Below are positions 17,685 through 28,452 of a DNA stretch of 64,000 nt, in pieces. The stretch covers positions 1 through 64,000 of the forward strand of contig CAIOSP010000204.1 in NCBI GenBank assembly GCA_903861005.1, read 5' to 3'. Numbering within the stretch: position 1 is the stretch's first letter; each line of letters begins with the position of its first letter. Origin of the DNA: an uncultured Pseudomonadota bacterium. Lineage in GTDB: Bacteria > Myxococcota_A > UBA796 > GCA-2862545. A model generated the notes under the pieces. The model made no database searches. It saw only the letters and a list, made by a program, of their open reading frames with translations, and was not told where the DNA came from. Made by a program: the position numbers and the translations under genes.

Positions 17685-19108
17685 GGGGCGCGCTCCACGG
17701 TGACGTTCCCGGCGGTGACCTGCGCGGGCGTCAGCCAGACGGCCGCCCCGACCAGGTCAGGCAGCTGGGCCTCGATGTGCGCGCGGTCGCCGACGATCAC
17801 CCAGACGTGGTCGCCCGAGAGGAGCGTAGCGCGGGCGAGCGGGCCGGTGGTCGACAGGTCGAGCGCTGAGGCCTCATCCAGGCGCGCCCGGGCGACGTCG
17901 AGCGTCTCGCCGTGCGCGATGAGATCGTCGAGCGCGCCCCGCGCAGACGAGGCGCTCTCCAGCGTCACGTTCCACGCGGCGACTGAGCCCATGAGGCCCG
18001 CGGCCTTCTCGTCGGCGTGCACGCCGCCGTCCGCCATCCGCGCGAGCTCCTTCTGGATCTCGAGGATGCTGGCGCCGACGTTCTCTTCGGCGACCTGCAC
18101 ATGGAACGCCCAGCTCGACTCGTCGGTGTTCGCGTCGTAGTCGCTGTAGCCGCCGTAGGTCCAGCCCTTCTCTTCGCGCAGGTTCTTGTTCAGGCGCGAC
18201 AGGAACTGCCCGCCGATCGCGAACTGGATGGCCTCCATCGCGGTCTGCTCGGGCGCGCCGCGCAGCGGGGCGATCGTGCGCAGCGACAGGATGGCTTGGT
18301 CGGCGCCGGGCACGTCCACGCCGATCACCGCGGTCACGCCGGCTGCGCGGGGGGGCAGCGGATCGGCCGCGGGTACGTCGGCGCCGACACCGTCGAGCAG
18401 CGCGACGATTTGCGAGCGCAGCTTGGCCGGATCGACGTCACCGACCACCACCACGTCGACGGGGGCGCTGGTCAGGAGGCGCTGCTGACGCGAGCGGAGG
18501 TCGCCGCTCTTCACGGCCCGGAGCGCGTCCAGGTCCGGACGCGGGCTGCGCGGATCGGCCGCCGGGTACCAGGCCGACTGATCGGCGAGCCACGCGAGCG
18601 ACTGCGGATCCGTGGGGACGCCGGTGGTCCAGTTCTGCACATTGTCGGCGATCGACCTGCTGACCTCAGCGCCCGGGTAGGTGGGCGCGTGAAGGACGGT
18701 GTCGAACAGGTCCAGGCCGCGGTCGAGCCCGTCGCGTGGCACCGACATCGACACGATCGTGGTGCGCAGGCCGACGGTGGCGGACATCGCCAGGTCTTCG
18801 AGGCTGGCAGCCTGCTCCAGCTTGGACGCGCTCCAGCCCTTGGCGGCGACCGTCCACAGGCTGCCGGTGAGGTCGTCGGCGGGTGTCCCGCTGCCGTCGA
18901 GCCACAGGCCGCCGCGGCCGAGGCGCACCTCGACCTCGACGCGGCGCACACCCGCGACCGGGAGCCAGTGGATCCGTACGCCCGGGCGCACGGTCTCGAC
19001 CGTCTCGGTCGGCAGCGTGAGCGGGGTGGACGGCGGGATGACCGGGGCGGCGCTGCGATCGGGCGCGCCCGCGAAGGCCAGGGAGAGCAGCGGGATCCAG
19101 GCGATCAT
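17681..19108 (-). CDS. Exported M16-like peptidase subunit without zinc motif
   Basis: Protein of 475 residues with a signal peptide (MIAWIPLLSLAFAG) and the two-lobed M16 architecture. The C-terminal lobe carries the typical LNKNLREEKGWTYGGYS segment (about residue 330). The HxxEH zinc motif of the N-terminal lobe is missing, the equivalent region reading DDLTGSLWTVAAKGW. It therefore corresponds to the non-catalytic subunit of M16B or mitochondrial-processing-type heterodimers. The upstream gene, whose TGA overlaps this ATG, encodes the subunit with intact HxxEH. Together they should make one periplasmic peptidase (inference from the family). The stop overlaps the coiled-coil gene start. 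Confidence 0.85.
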   Translation of the reverse strand: MIAWIPLLSLAFAGAPDRSAAPVIPPSTPLTLPTETVETVRPGVRIHWLPVAGVRRVEVEVRLGRGGLWLDGSGTPADDLTGSLWTVAAKGWSASKLEQAASLEDLAMSATVGLRTTIVSMSVPRDGLDRGLDLFDTVLHAPTYPGAEVSRSIADNVQNWTTGVPTDPQSLAWLADQSAWYPAADPRSPRPDLDALRAVKSGDLRSRQQRLLTSAPVDVVVVGDVDPAKLRSQIVALLDGVGADVPAADPLPPRAAGVTAVIGVDVPGADQAILSLRTIAPLRGAPEQTAMEAIQFAIGGQFLSRLNKNLREEKGWTYGGYSDYDANTDESSWAFHVQVAEENVGASILEIQKELARMADGGVHADEKAAGLMGSVAAWNVTLESASSARGALDDLIAHGETLDVARARLDEASALDLSTTGPLARATLLSGDHVWVIVGDRAHIEAQLPDLVGAAVWLTPAQVTAGNVTVERAP

Positions 19109-20460
19109 GGCAGCTCCACCGGGGCGGCGCCGGGCAGCGCGCCATCGTCGCCGTTGGGCACGACGGACAGCGTCGTCATGCGCGTGGGCACCAGGTACTT
19201 GGCGGCGACGCGACGCACATCCTCGGCGGTGACGCCGTCGTAGCGGGCCTTCTCGCGCGGCATGCAGTTGGGGTCGTGGTAGCGGTCCCAGCAGGCGAGC
19301 AGCATGGCGGCGCGGTCGGCCGGGGCCTCCAGCGCGTCCTCCATGTAGGACCACGCGGTGTGACGCGCGCGCGCCACCTCGGCGTCCGTCGGCGCCTTCT
19401 TGGCGACGCGGGCGATCTCGCGCAGCACCACCTTGGACAGCGTCTCGAGCGGCACCGTGTCCGAGGTCACGGTGACCTGGAACTCGCCGACCAGATCGCG
19501 CGTCCAGTGGCCGACCATCCAGTCATTCGCGAGCGGGTGCTTGTAGTAGATCGCGTCGTCGATGCGCGTGCCGCGGCCGCCGTCCAACACCCACGACAGC
19601 AGGTCGAGCGCGGCTTCGTCCGTGCTGCCGCGCGCGACCGTGGGCCACACCAGGTGCACGGTGCGGTCCTCGACGTCGTCCTCAAGCTTGCCCTGGGCGA
19701 CGGAGTCGGGCGGGACCTGCTCGGCGACGCGGGGCGCGGCGTCACCGCGGTTCGGCACGTCGGAGAACCAGTGCGTGATCTGCTCCAGCGCCACGGCGGG
19801 GTCGAAGTTGCCGACCAGCACCAGCGTGGCGTTGCTCGGCAGGTAGTGGCGGCTCCAGAAGTCGCGCACCTTGTCGATCTGAAAGCCGCTGACGTCGGCG
19901 ACCGTGCCGATCACGGGCACATGGTAGGGGTGCGTCGACGGCCAGAGCAGCCGGGAGATCGCGTCGTCCTCGCGGCCACGAGGCGCGGCGTAGCCGGTGG
20001 CGCGCTCCTGCAGCACGACCGACTGCTGGTTGGTGACGTTGGCCTGATCCAGGCCCGCGTCCAGGAAGCCCATGCGGTCGGACTCCAAGAACAGCGCGAG
20101 GTCCAGCGCGTTGGACGGGAAGGTCATGGTGTAGACCGTCTCGTCCTCGCTGGTGTAGGCGTTGTTCTCGCCGCCGGCGGCGGTCAGCCACACGTCGAAC
20201 GCGTTGTTCGGGACGCCCTTGCTGCCCTCGAACATCAGGTGCTCGAAGAGGTGCGCGCAGCCGTGCTCGCCGTCGCGCTCGTCGCGGCTGCCCACGCGGT
20301 ACTTCACGTCCAACGCCACTTGTCCGGTGCGATCTTGCGGCTCGAGGATCACCGTCAGCCCATTGTTGAGCAAGGTGGCCGTGGCGTGCGTCTGCGGCGC
20401 GTCCGTGACCGGATCCGCGGCGAAGGAGACGGCGGCGAGAACAACCGTGAGGAGCGTCAT
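19105..20460 (-). CDS. Exported M16 family zinc metallopeptidase, catalytic subunit
   Basis: Protein of 451 residues with signal peptide MTLLTVVLAAVSFAAD. The inverted zinc motif HLFEH is at residues 70-74, with the distal glutamate in SVVLQERAT (E152), both as in pitrilysin/processing peptidases. The following NNAFDVWLTAAGGENNAYT block is also typical. It is expected to degrade short peptides in the periplasm together with the overlapping non-catalytic subunit. First gene of a four-gene set (this, M16-like, coiled coil, PhnA-type). A TATGAT hexamer lies about 70 bases upstream of the ATG. Confidence 0.92.
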   Translation of the reverse strand: MTLLTVVLAAVSFAADPVTDAPQTHATATLLNNGLTVILEPQDRTGQVALDVKYRVGSRDERDGEHGCAHLFEHLMFEGSKGVPNNAFDVWLTAAGGENNAYTSEDETVYTMTFPSNALDLALFLESDRMGFLDAGLDQANVTNQQSVVLQERATGYAAPRGREDDAISRLLWPSTHPYHVPVIGTVADVSGFQIDKVRDFWSRHYLPSNATLVLVGNFDPAVALEQITHWFSDVPNRGDAAPRVAEQVPPDSVAQGKLEDDVEDRTVHLVWPTVARGSTDEAALDLLSWVLDGGRGTRIDDAIYYKHPLANDWMVGHWTRDLVGEFQVTVTSDTVPLETLSKVVLREIARVAKKAPTDAEVARARHTAWSYMEDALEAPADRAAMLLACWDRYHDPNCMPREKARYDGVTAEDVRRVAAKYLVPTRMTTLSVVPNGDDGALPGAAPVELP

Positions 20461-20528
20461 CGACCGTGTGGCGGGTGGTCCGTGAGGACGTCGCGCGCGC
20501 TCGCAGCGGGGTGCCGCGAAGGTCGCGA

Positions 20529-20534
20529 ATCATA
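20529..20534 (-). promoter_or_regulatory. Possible -10 element of the M16 operon
   Basis: TATGAT (minus strand) differs from the sigma70 -10 consensus at one base and sits about 70 bases before the M16 start in a 121-base gap. No convincing -35 element is visible 16-18 bases upstream, so this is tentative. Confidence 0.3.
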
Positions 20535-20581
20535 CACCAGACCGACACGGCGCGCGAGATCCACGGACGGGGGTAAGGCCG

Positions 20582-22371
20582 TCAATTGTGGGATTCACGC
20601 AGCGCGACCGGAACGAGGACGCCGAACTCCGTCAGCGCCTCCAGTTCGTCGGCGGGGAGCTCGGGGACGGCGCCTTCGCCGAGCGCGCTCAGGGCGTCGG
20701 CGGCCGCCGGATCGATGTCGAGGACGAGCGCCTCACCGGCCGCGTCACGACCGAGCAGGATCGCGGTGGGCGCGGCCTCGACCGGCAGGCTGTCGTGTGC
20801 GATCAACGACAGCGAACCGTCGCTCGCGCGCACCGCGTCCAGCCCGCCCGCCTCGGCGCGCTCGGCCAGGCTCAGCACCTCGTGCGAGAAGCGGAGCACC
20901 TGCATGCCGTCCGCGAGGCGGCGGCGATCGTCGGCCGCGGGGCCGTCCAGGTTTGCGGAGGCGTGCGGCGTCAGCGTGGCGACCGCGGACTCCCACGTCG
21001 CTAGATCGCCGATCGCGCCCGGGTGCTTGGCCGCCACCCACGCGCCCCACCGCACGGCGAGGTGCGCGCGGGTGAAGCCGTCGTCGCGCGCGAAGGCCTC
21101 GACCTCGGCGGGGAAGAGGTCACCGAGCAGCTCGCGCACGATCGGCACGCAGCCGTCGAGCCCTTCGAGCAGCGTGGTCTGCGTGGGCGCGTGGCCGGGC
21201 ACCGCGTAGCCGACCGACAGCACGTCCTCGATCGTCGGGAGCGCCTTGCTCCGCACCGCGCGCCACGCACGGACGGCCTGATCCAGGATGGGCGGCGCGA
21301 GTCTGTCGACCGCGCTGGTGCGGCGCAGCGTGTGGGGGATGATCTCGGCGAGCGTGTCGGCGGCGGCGAGCCCGGCGCGACGGACGGCGGGTGCGCCATC
21401 GGTGGTCGAGGCCAGCGCGCGCCAGCCTAGGTCCTGGGTCATCCAGCGCCAGCGGCCGTGCGCGGCGGTGGGCGCCATCGACGCGCAACGCTCCGGCCCA
21501 ACCAGGCCTGCGACCACGTCGAGCACGCGGGCCTCAAGCGCGTCCAGGTCCTCGCTCCAGCCGCCGTCGGCCACCAGGAAGCGCTCGGCGTAGGCGTGGA
21601 ACGCCTCGCTCGACAGCCGCGCCGCGTGCGCGCGCCCATAGGCCACGCCGTCGGACGCCAGATCGATCGTCGCCCAGCGGTGCGGGACGGGACGGCCGAG
21701 CCTGCGCGAGCGCGCGACCGCGGCCAACTCGGCCTCGACGAACCTCAGGCCCTGCTCGATGAAGTCGGCGGCCTCGGGGCGCGTCGGATCCGCCGACGCC
21801 ATCGCCTCGCAGCGGGGGCAGGGGATCCGGAAGGTGTCACCTTCGCCCGCGTGGTCGTCGCAGCGGCGGAGGAAGGCCTCGTCGAAGAAGTACCAGAGCG
21901 CGACCGGCAGGATCTCCGCCAGCCGACCGGCCGTCGCGTGGAAGAAGGGCGTCGCGTCTGCCCTCCACGAGAAGCCGACCAGCCCGTGGCACAGCTCGTG
22001 GGTGGACCACTTGGCGCGGTGGTGCGGGTGGAAGCTGGCGATCTGCAGATCATGCCGGAAGGACTGGTACTTGGCCTCCGGCAGGATGCCCGCGTCCCAC
22101 AGCGGCGCCTGCGCGAGCTCGGGCTCGGCGGGCGGCGCCCAGGCCTCGGGCAGCGGCAGGTGCAGCCGGCGCTCGAAGTGGAAGTGGAAGAGCCCGTCAA
22201 CCGCGGCCAGCTCGCCGATGCGCGCGGCGGCGGGGGAGCGGCTGTACTCGACCGCGTGGGTGCCGTCTGGGACGACGACCGGAGCGCCCGCGGCCAGCCG
22301 CGTCGCACAGGCCTGCCAGCGCGCGTGGATCTCGCCGACGTCGTGGCCGAGGACCTTGCGCGGGGACAGGC

Positions 22372-22375
<4 letters not shown>
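20582..22375 (-). CDS. HExxH-motif protein of unknown function in pseudo-HxsB/MopE set
   Basis: Soluble protein of 597 residues starting at a GTG that overlaps the MopE-lipoprotein stop (GTGA). Its notable feature is KWSTHELCHGLVGFSW, an HExxH metal-binding motif (H126, E127, H130). A helix ending WYFFDEAF follows about 35 residues later and could give a third acidic ligand. A CPRC pair lies at about 186-189 and a HPHH cluster just before the HExxH. The C-terminal 60 residues (PELPADELEALTEFGVLVP) resemble the end of a winged-helix peptide-recognition domain, but only weakly. It could be a zinc peptidase, or an iron hydroxylase of the HExxH type encoded beside peptide maturases. No signal peptide. 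Not matched to a known family by eye. Confidence 0.7.
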
Positions 22376-24384
<2,009 letters not shown>

Positions 24385-24405
24385 GGTCCCTTCCGGATGG
24401 CGGCC

Positions 24406-24411
24406 ATTCTA
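24406..24411 (-). promoter_or_regulatory. Possible -10 element before the MopE lipoprotein
   Basis: TAGAAT on the minus strand, 22 bases before the lipoprotein ATG, sits in CGGCTAGAATGGC. Nearly the same 13 bases (CGGTTAGAATGGC) precede the TerB-like gene at 26700-26705. The shared sequence suggests a common promoter type. No matching -35 is obvious. Confidence 0.35.
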
Positions 24412-24534
24412 GCCGGTTTCCGACCCCGGCCGCAGCCGGAACACGCAAGATCCGTAAGCGCGGTTGCACCAACGGCCCAACGTGGGCGGCAAACTACCGC
24501 GATCAGCCTGATCCGGCCAGCCCGAACGGGCGGA

Positions 24535-25857
24535 TCAGACGACCCAGGCCCGCAGCGACGCGGAGCGGGCGTCCTCGCCCACCAGCACGCCGAACACGGC
24601 CTCGACCTGGGCCAGCCGCGCGCCTACGTGCGGATCCGTCGGCAGGCGGGGGAAGAGGTCGCCGGTGCGCGCGAACGACTCCAGCGGATCCACGCCCAGG
24701 AACGGCGTGGCCCAGTGCTCGGCGAAGCCCGGCAGGGCCTCCAGGAGCGAGGCGAGCGCCAGGGCGCGCTGCGTGGCGTGGCGGGTGACGTCCTTGTACG
24801 ACGTCTGACCGGCGCGGCCGAGCAGGAACATGTCCGGGTCATCCAGCTTGAACGCCAGGGTTCCCGGGAAGATGCGGCCGTCCATGTCGTAGGCCAGGCG
24901 CGCGGCGCCGGCGCCGCCGGGGGAGCGGAAGTCCGGATCCGCGTCCGCGTCCACGCGGGTGGCGCGCTGCGCGATGACGGCGGCGGACTCCTCGACCACG
25001 GTGCCCGTGGCGAGCGCGGCGTCGATGAACTCGGCGTAGGCGGTCTTCCAGGCGTCGGTGTTGAGGGCGTGGTCGCCTTCGACCACGGGGACCAGCTTGA
25101 CCCGGGCGATGCCGGCCGCGGCGAGGGCGGCCGGGATGGAGGCGGCGCCCGCGGCGTTGGTGCGATCCAGCGAGACGTTCGCCTCGACGGCGACGCCGTC
25201 ACGACGCTTGGCCTTGGCGGCGTCGATCACGCGCTGGATGCCGGCGGCGGTGTCGGCGGGGATGGTGCTGCCATGCAGCGGGGCGCGCACGCGGACGCGC
25301 TTGTCGACCAGCCACGCGGCGGCCTCGTCGTTCAGGCGGGCCGGGTCGATGTCCAGGCGCCACGACAGGGTCTTGCCCTCGTAGCGGTTCTTCTCGGTTC
25401 CGTACTGGAGCAGGAAGGCCAGCAGGTCCATGTCCAGCGGCTGCTCGCCCGGCGTCAGGCGGAACTCCAGGCTGGCGGAGGTGGACAGCATGGCAAAGTC
25501 GAGGATGTCCTTGGCCACCGCGACGGCCAAGCGGGTGTCGCCCTCAGACAGCGTCAGGACGTGCAGCGTAGGCCCGATGCCGACGTACTTCTTGCGGCGG
25601 CGGACGGCGCTGGCGACGCTCTCCAGGTCCAGGCCGTCGCGGAAGAAGCCCTTGGAGGACAGCGCGCTGAACTCGGCCGACTCGGGACCCAGCTCGCCCG
25701 ACAGGAGCGCGCGGAACGCGGCGTCGTCGAGGTGATGCCATTCGCCGAGCTCGGTGGTCAGCAGCACGCCGCCGGCAAAGCTGCCGAACCGGAAGTAGCC
25801 GAGCAGCTCGGGCTTGACCGGGCGGCTTGCAACAGACACGACGGCATTGGGGCTCAC
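24535..25857 (-). CDS. Cysteine-free homologue of radical-SAM maturase HxsB
   Basis: Protein of 440 residues that follows the His-Xaa-Ser system maturase HxsB along its whole length but contains no cysteine at all. The N-terminal YFRFGSF...DDAAFRALLSG and RRRKKY blocks match the HxsB leader-binding part. LHVLTLSEGDTRLAVAV (about 98-114) stands where HxsB has its CxxxCxxC iron-sulfur site. LEFRLTPGEQPLDMDLL replaces the FQGGEP motif. GGAGAARLAYDMDGRIF and PFLGVDPLESFARTGD (385-400) align with the SPASM region, in which every cysteine is substituted. It therefore cannot hold the clusters and is probably a peptide-binding pseudoenzyme. GTG 25857 has GGAGGA five bases upstream, behind a promoter with a perfect TTGACA. 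Confidence 0.8.
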   Translation of the reverse strand: MSPNAVVSVASRPVKPELLGYFRFGSFAGGVLLTTELGEWHHLDDAAFRALLSGELGPESAEFSALSSKGFFRDGLDLESVASAVRRRKKYVGIGPTLHVLTLSEGDTRLAVAVAKDILDFAMLSTSASLEFRLTPGEQPLDMDLLAFLLQYGTEKNRYEGKTLSWRLDIDPARLNDEAAAWLVDKRVRVRAPLHGSTIPADTAAGIQRVIDAAKAKRRDGVAVEANVSLDRTNAAGAASIPAALAAAGIARVKLVPVVEGDHALNTDAWKTAYAEFIDAALATGTVVEESAAVIAQRATRVDADADPDFRSPGGAGAARLAYDMDGRIFPGTLAFKLDDPDMFLLGRAGQTSYKDVTRHATQRALALASLLEALPGFAEHWATPFLGVDPLESFARTGDLFPRLPTDPHVGARLAQVEAVFGVLVGEDARSASLRAWVV

Positions 25858-25882
25858 GGCGTCCTCCAGCGATTGACGCGTG

Positions 25883-25911
25883 GTCGTAAAGCCTCACCCA
25901 GGCGCTGTCAA
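25883..25911 (-). promoter_or_regulatory. Sigma70-type promoter of the pseudo-HxsB gene
   Basis: TTGACA (25906-25911, perfect -35 consensus) is separated by exactly 17 bases from TACGAC (25883-25888, a weak -10), 26 bases upstream of the GTG start. It is the clearest promoter in the window and places the start of transcription of the pseudo-HxsB, MopE and HExxH set. Confidence 0.55.
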
Positions 25912-25924
25912 AGCCCCGCAACCG

Positions 25925-26659
25925 TCAGCGGACGATCCGAGGCGTGTCGCGCTTGGCCTCGGGCACCATGCCCTGCAGGGCGGAGTGGGCGACAAAGAAG
26001 GCGATGGCGCCGATGCTCAGCGCGACCGCCATGCCGATCACGGCACCCAGGCCAAAGCCGAGCCGGAGCAGGCCGTTCGCCAGCCGGTCGGCCCGCGAGT
26101 CCAGCCCGGCCGCGTACACCGACCCAAACACCGACGCCGCCGCGAACGCGGCCGAGGCCAGCGCCAGGTTGCGCTCGCGGGTGGGATCGTCGTCGCCGCG
26201 GCGTTCGCGCGGGCGGCCGACGCTGCGCACCGTGCGGTCCGCGTAGGTCTCCATGGCGCGCTGCTGCGGGGGAGAGACGTCGAGCAGGTCGGCGAGCGCG
26301 TCGATCACCACCCGCTCGGCGTCCCCGTAGGTGCGGTCGGTCATGGCGATGATCAGCACGTCCGTGAGCAGGGTGAACCGCAGATCGCTCTTGCGGTAGG
26401 TCTCGCAGATCGCGGTCACGCGCTTGGAGTCTACCCGGCGAGCCGACTCGAAGACGGTGGTGCGGTGCTCAAACCCCACGCCGAGCCGGTCACAGTAGGC
26501 CTCGAGCGCGCCGAGCTCGCGGCCGCCAAGGATGCCGTCCGCGCCGGCCAGCGCCGCGAGCACGCGCAGGTAGTCCAGACGCTGCTCAATCGGCAGGCCG
26601 GCCACGGTGCGCGCGCCCTCCAAGGCGAGCTCAGAGTTCGCCTGTGACAGGTCGATCAT
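25925..26659 (-). CDS. TerB-like domain membrane protein
   Basis: Protein of 244 residues. The N-terminal 110 residues form a helical domain resembling TerB/DjlA-type modules (LDYLRVLAALAGADGILGGRELGALEAYCDRLG, then a second half with DVLIIAMTDRTYGDAERVVIDALADLL), with the acidic patterns typical of metal-binding TerB folds. A linker with many Arg and Asp leads to two hydrophobic regions (about 160-178 and 190-222). ATG 26659 is preferred to ATG 26701, because the latter overlaps the TAGAATGG promoter-like element. A run of eight G just before 26659 acts as a rough Shine-Dalgarno and may be prone to slippage. Function unknown, possibly envelope stress. Confidence 0.7.
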   Translation of the reverse strand: MIDLSQANSELALEGARTVAGLPIEQRLDYLRVLAALAGADGILGGRELGALEAYCDRLGVGFEHRTTVFESARRVDSKRVTAICETYRKSDLRFTLLTDVLIIAMTDRTYGDAERVVIDALADLLDVSPPQQRAMETYADRTVRSVGRPRERRGDDDPTRERNLALASAAFAAASVFGSVYAAGLDSRADRLANGLLRLGFGLGAVIGMAVALSIGAIAFFVAHSALQGMVPEAKRDTPRIVR

Positions 26660-26699
26660 TCGGTGCCCCCCCCAAGAGACGATGTCTTCCAACGGCGCC

Positions 26700-26705
26700 A
26701 TTCTA
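26700..26705 (-). promoter_or_regulatory. Possible -10 element before the TerB-like gene
   Basis: TAGAAT on the minus strand within CGGTTAGAATGGC, 13 bases nearly identical to the element at 24406-24411. The position implies transcription starting near 26693, which supports the downstream ATG at 26659. Confidence 0.35.
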
Positions 26706-26731
26706 ACCGAAAACCGGGCCTGTCCGCCTGA

Positions 26732-28414
26732 TTATTGTGACGACGCGACGGAGATCTCAGTGGACCCGACCTGCGCGGCCGCCCAGGTCGCGACCTCCTC
26801 ATTGCGGATCTTGCTGTTGTGGCGGGTGTCGGTGGGGAAGCCCGGGTGGTGCAGGAAGGCCTTCACGACACCCTCGTAGGGGGTGCCCAACGCGCGTTCG
26901 CGCAGGCCCGCCTCCAGCTGCGCCGACCACGTCACACCCGGCTCCAGCTCGACCGCCAGCACCGGGAGCGCGGCGGCCGCGGGCCCGACGCCGACCAGCG
27001 CGGTGCGACGTACGCCGGGGTGCGGGTCAAACAGGCCCTGCACACACACCGAGGGGAGCAGGCCGTCCACCGTGTCGACGCGGTGCGACTTGCGGCCACA
27101 GAACCACAGGCGGCCCTGCGCGTCGAGGTAGCCCAGGTCGCCCATGCGGTGCAGCGTGACGCCGCCGTCCGACATCTTGGCGTCTGCATTGCCTTTGTCG
27201 TGGTTGCGGTAGGCCCGGCTCACGCCGTCGCCCGCGACGACGATCTCGCCGATCTCGCCGTGGGGCAGGGCGAGCGCGTCGCTCCACACCGGGACAGGCT
27301 CGTCGAGCACCCGCATGATGCGCAGGTCGATCTCGGGATCGAGCGCGCCCACACAGGTGCCTGCGCCGCGCGACGTCTTCTCGCCGGTGTCGGCCAGGAC
27401 CTCGTGCGTGCCGATGCGCGCGATCGGCATGGCCTCGGTGGCGCCGTAGGGCGTGAACAGCTGGGTGGACTTGGGGAACACGTCGGCGAGGCGCGCGTGC
27501 AGCGACACCGGGATCGGGGCCGCCGTCGTCAGCATCATCTTCACCGCGTCCAGGCGGACGCCATGGTCCTGGCAGTGGCGGACCGTGCGCTCCCACACCA
27601 CGGGTGACGCGCTCCCGATGGTGGGCGAGAAGGCCGCCACCGTGGCGACCACGTCGCGCGGGTCGACCGTCGCAGGCTTGGCCAGGTCCATGGGCGGCAC
27701 GACCACGGTCAGGCCCATGCTGATCTCGAGGATCGTGTAGACGAGCAGCGTCTCCAGGATGGTCGTGCCCTCGTCGAGCGTGAACAGGTCGCGGATGCGC
27801 GACACGCGGGCCGACATGCAGCGGTGCGTGAGCGACACGGCCTTGGCGGGCCCGGTCGACCCCGACGTGAACACCAGCACCGCGTCGTCGTCGGGGGCGG
27901 TGGGCGGCGAGACGAAGCGCTGGGGGGCCGGCTTGCGGCACTGGGTGAGGGTCAGGCCGCCCCACCACCAGCGACTGCCGGCGGTGATCGCCACCTGGAC
28001 CGACTTGAAGGGCCCCGGGCGGAAGGTGCGGACCGCGTGCGCGGCGGGGATGGCGAGCAGGCCCTTGGGCGCGATCTGCTCGATGCAGCGCAGCGCGTTC
28101 TTCGGGCCCATGCCGGGGTCGATGAACACCGGCACCAGCCGCGCGCGCATCAGGCCGAAGACGACCGGGTAGAACTCCGCGGAGGGCTTGAGCGCCAGCA
28201 GCACGCGGTCGCCCGCCGCCAGCCCGGCCTGCGTGAAGCCGTGGGCGTAGGCGTCGGCCTCGCGGTCGAGCTCACCAAATGTGCGCGGGGTCCAGCCCGG
28301 CGTCTTGCCCTTCCCACCTTTGGACGTGGGGAAGTGCACCGCCACCACGTCCGGTCGGGCGGTGGCGTGGTGCGCCAGGAGCGCGTCGACGAACGGAGTC
28401 TCAGGCAGCGTCAC
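26732..28414 (-). CDS. OleC-like adenylate-forming enzyme
   Basis: ANL-superfamily enzyme of 560 residues. The P-loop VFTSGSTGPAKAV lies near residue 162. Later blocks (DTGEKTSRGAGTCVG, LPHGEIGEIVV, LHRMGDLGYLDAQGRLWFCGRKSHRV and HNSKIRNEEVATW) read like OleC, the beta-lactone synthetase of bacterial long-chain olefin synthesis, more than ordinary acyl-CoA ligases. No OleA thiolase, OleB hydrolase or OleD reductase is in the window, so olefin synthesis is not supported here. It may adenylate a beta-hydroxy fatty acid for the neighbouring lipid pathway (inference). The start is GTG 28414, chosen for the GGGGGA just upstream; GTG 28432 is an alternative. Last gene of the lipid run, 38 bases after the TetR gene. 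Confidence 0.8.
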   Translation of the reverse strand: MTLPETPFVDALLAHHATARPDVVAVHFPTSKGGKGKTPGWTPRTFGELDREADAYAHGFTQAGLAAGDRVLLALKPSAEFYPVVFGLMRARLVPVFIDPGMGPKNALRCIEQIAPKGLLAIPAAHAVRTFRPGPFKSVQVAITAGSRWWWGGLTLTQCRKPAPQRFVSPPTAPDDDAVLVFTSGSTGPAKAVSLTHRCMSARVSRIRDLFTLDEGTTILETLLVYTILEISMGLTVVVPPMDLAKPATVDPRDVVATVAAFSPTIGSASPVVWERTVRHCQDHGVRLDAVKMMLTTAAPIPVSLHARLADVFPKSTQLFTPYGATEAMPIARIGTHEVLADTGEKTSRGAGTCVGALDPEIDLRIMRVLDEPVPVWSDALALPHGEIGEIVVAGDGVSRAYRNHDKGNADAKMSDGGVTLHRMGDLGYLDAQGRLWFCGRKSHRVDTVDGLLPSVCVQGLFDPHPGVRRTALVGVGPAAAALPVLAVELEPGVTWSAQLEAGLRERALGTPYEGVVKAFLHHPGFPTDTRHNSKIRNEEVATWAAAQVGSTEISVASSQ

Positions 28415-28452
28415 GGGTCCCCCAGCAGGCACCGCGACTTAGCACGGCGCGA

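Noticed and set aside
24535-25857. Active radical SAM maturase
   Set aside because: There is no cysteine in the protein, so neither the SAM-binding cluster nor SPASM clusters can form.
26732-28414. Complete olefin (ole) pathway
   Set aside because: Only an OleC-like ligase is present; no OleA thiolase, OleB hydrolase or OleD is encoded nearby.
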